Assembly: GCA_016550425.1 (NCBI GenBank)
Contig: JABXGS010000236.1
Span: forward strand, 1-15,736
Origin: an archaeon
GTDB lineage: Archaea; Asgardarchaeota; Hermodarchaeia; Hermodarchaeales; Hermodarchaeaceae
Reading direction: 5' to 3'
Length of the DNA: 15,736 nucleotides
Part shown: positions 14,928 through 15,736 of the stretch, piece by piece
Layout of the letters: each line of letters begins with the position of its first letter
How positions within the stretch are numbered: the stretch's first letter is position 1
Made by a program: the position numbers and the translations under genes
The notes under the pieces: model-generated
What the model was told of the DNA's origin: nothing
The model's input: only the letters and a program-made list of their open reading frames with translations
The model's database searches: none

Positions 14928-15491
14928 TTACTCCGAACTTGGCTTCTCTCTCTTATATCTTAGTAAAATTGGGTCAATGACTCCCTGGGCTAGTATGATT
15001 GCGACTACTATCCAAATTCCGGCTTGGATTCCATCAACACTTGCTGTTATTGCGGCAATAGTGGTTGGAAGACCAAAGATTAGCACTTCGATTGAGAATG
15101 TAGGTAGGAATCCTCCAATGATAACCACAGCTAGAATACATGTTACGATCCAGGATAATTGGTTGAGTTTGTGGCGATAATAGGTTGGAATACCAGTGCT
15201 TATTCCAAGTGCAATATTACCTATAAGTGGAATCAAAAACGGCTCCCATAATGCTCCACTTATCCCAACGAAAATTCCACATAGAATTCCACCAAGGGGA
15301 CCTAATATAATGCCTGCAAGAAGTGGAATGATAAAGCCGGGTGTGAGAGTAACGTAAGGTGAAAAAGTGGGAATAGCTACTTGGCGAAGAACGATTCCAA
15401 CTGCTGAGAAAATCGCGAGTATTCCAATCCAAATTGAAAGAGGAAAAATTCCCACATGGGAGGGTTGAAAAGTCGGATTTGTAGAAGCCAA
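14928..15491 (-). CDS. ECF-transporter S-component-like integral membrane protein
   Basis: S components bind a vitamin or similar micronutrient within the membrane and associate with the EcfA/EcfT energising module. This 187-residue protein has about six hydrophobic segments; its best signature is TLTPGFIIPLLAGIILGPL (49-67) followed by GGILCGIFVGISGALWEP (68-85) and a G-N-x-x-LG turn, the pattern of ThiT/BioY/QueT-type S components and CbiM. It begins with TTG; GGGGAGGG 6 bases upstream is the strongest Shine-Dalgarno in the window and supports that unusual start. It follows the unknown gene at 15512 by 20 bases. No EcfA or EcfT gene is present here, so a shared module elsewhere would be needed. 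Substrate is unknown; a general membrane protein of the same fold is the alternative. Confidence 0.72.
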   Translation of the reverse strand: MASTNPTFQPSHVGIFPLSIWIGILAIFSAVGIVLRQVAIPTFSPYVTLTPGFIIPLLAGIILGPLGGILCGIFVGISGALWEPFLIPLIGNIALGISTGIPTYYRHKLNQLSWIVTCILAVVIIGGFLPTFSIEVLIFGLPTTIAAITASVDGIQAGIWIVVAIILAQGVIDPILLRYKREKPSSE

Positions 15492-15497
15492 TAGCTT

Positions 15498-15505
15498 CCC
15501 TCCCC
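15498..15505 (-). promoter_or_regulatory. Strong Shine-Dalgarno that fixes a TTG start
   Basis: GGGGAGGG on the minus strand, 6 bases before the TTG at 15491. No ATG or GTG is suitably placed, so this site decides the start of the ECF-like gene. Confidence 0.65.
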
Positions 15506-15511
15506 AAGCAA

Positions 15512-15736
15512 CTAGGTGTCCTTTAGCATAATTTGTTTATCAGATTCAAAAAGCTCAGTCGCTGTCTTGACAACTTTTTCAAATTCTTCGGCAGGAAAGG
15601 CTTTCTCTTCTTCATCGCAAACGTGGATTTCAAGCATTTCTTCTCCAAGATAGAGAAAAGCACTGTAATAACCCCATGCAGACACTAAGACGAAGCTGAG
15701 GGAAGGTTCTTGGAGGTGGAGATGACCACCTCGGTA
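15512..15736 (-). CDS. Unknown protein, 3' end only (cut by window edge)
   Basis: Reading in from the right edge gives 74 open codons ending at TAG (15512-15514). The visible part contains LSFVLVSAWGYYSAFLYLG, a moderately hydrophobic stretch that looks more like beta strands than a membrane helix, then an acidic helical tail (CDEEEKAFPAEEFEKVVKTA) and the end QIMLKDT. I do not recognise a family. The short distance (20 bases) to the ECF-like gene suggests one operon. The frame is supported by its unbroken run to the edge, its codon use and the adjoining ribosome-binding site. Confidence 0.7.
   Translation of the reverse strand, partial: YRGGHLHLQEPSLSFVLVSAWGYYSAFLYLGEEMLEIHVCDEEEKAFPAEEFEKVVKTATELFESDKQIMLKDT

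Noticed and set aside
1..15736. CRISPR arrays, insertion sequences, integrase or attachment sites
   Set aside because: No regularly spaced repeats, transposase or integrase frames, or tRNA-end duplications were seen on either strand.

Overview
The window is archaeal. It carries a RadA recombinase, a tungsten-type aldehyde ferredoxin oxidoreductase, both subunits of DNA topoisomerase VI, a presenilin/signal-peptide-peptidase type membrane protease, TATA-like boxes and GGTGA-type Shine-Dalgarno sequences. A complete eukaryote-like small GTPase (all five G boxes) and a RadA Walker A reading FRSGKTQ, as in eukaryotic Rad51, make an Asgard archaeon (Promethearchaeota) the most likely source. That placement is inference from gene content, not from a phylogeny.

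Layout. At the left, on the minus strand, are the 5' two thirds of radA (cut by the window edge) and the AOR gene upstream of it. A 277-base divergent region separates AOR from a plus-strand run: an orphan dipeptide/oligopeptide-type solute-binding protein ending at a clear hairpin-plus-T terminator, a nine-helix presenilin-family aspartyl protease, and a Ras-like GTPase with its own BRE/TATA. A short NfeD-like membrane protein faces the GTPase on the minus strand. The plus strand then has an M20 metallopeptidase, a 235-base leader region with two dyads, and a top6B-top6A operon joined by an ATGA overlap. The right end is all minus strand: the 3' end of an unknown gene, an ECF-type S component, a multi-pass membrane protein with a C-terminal PH-like domain, a strong hairpin terminator, and a 673-residue protein with two winged-helix domains that converges on top6A.

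The most striking gene is the solute-binding protein. Its two halves are in swapped order: the segment normally C-terminal comes first and the normal N-terminal lobe comes second, with a new hydrophobic segment at each end. It reads as a natural circular permutation tethered to the membrane. Next in interest are topoisomerase VI B, with about 70 extra residues inside its ATPase domain and altered nucleotide-binding motifs, and the tandem winged-helix protein beside it.

No tRNA, rRNA, CRISPR array or insertion sequence was recognised. No gap between genes exceeds 300 bases. There is no single obvious defence or mobile cassette; this looks like ordinary chromosome with several unusual individual genes.
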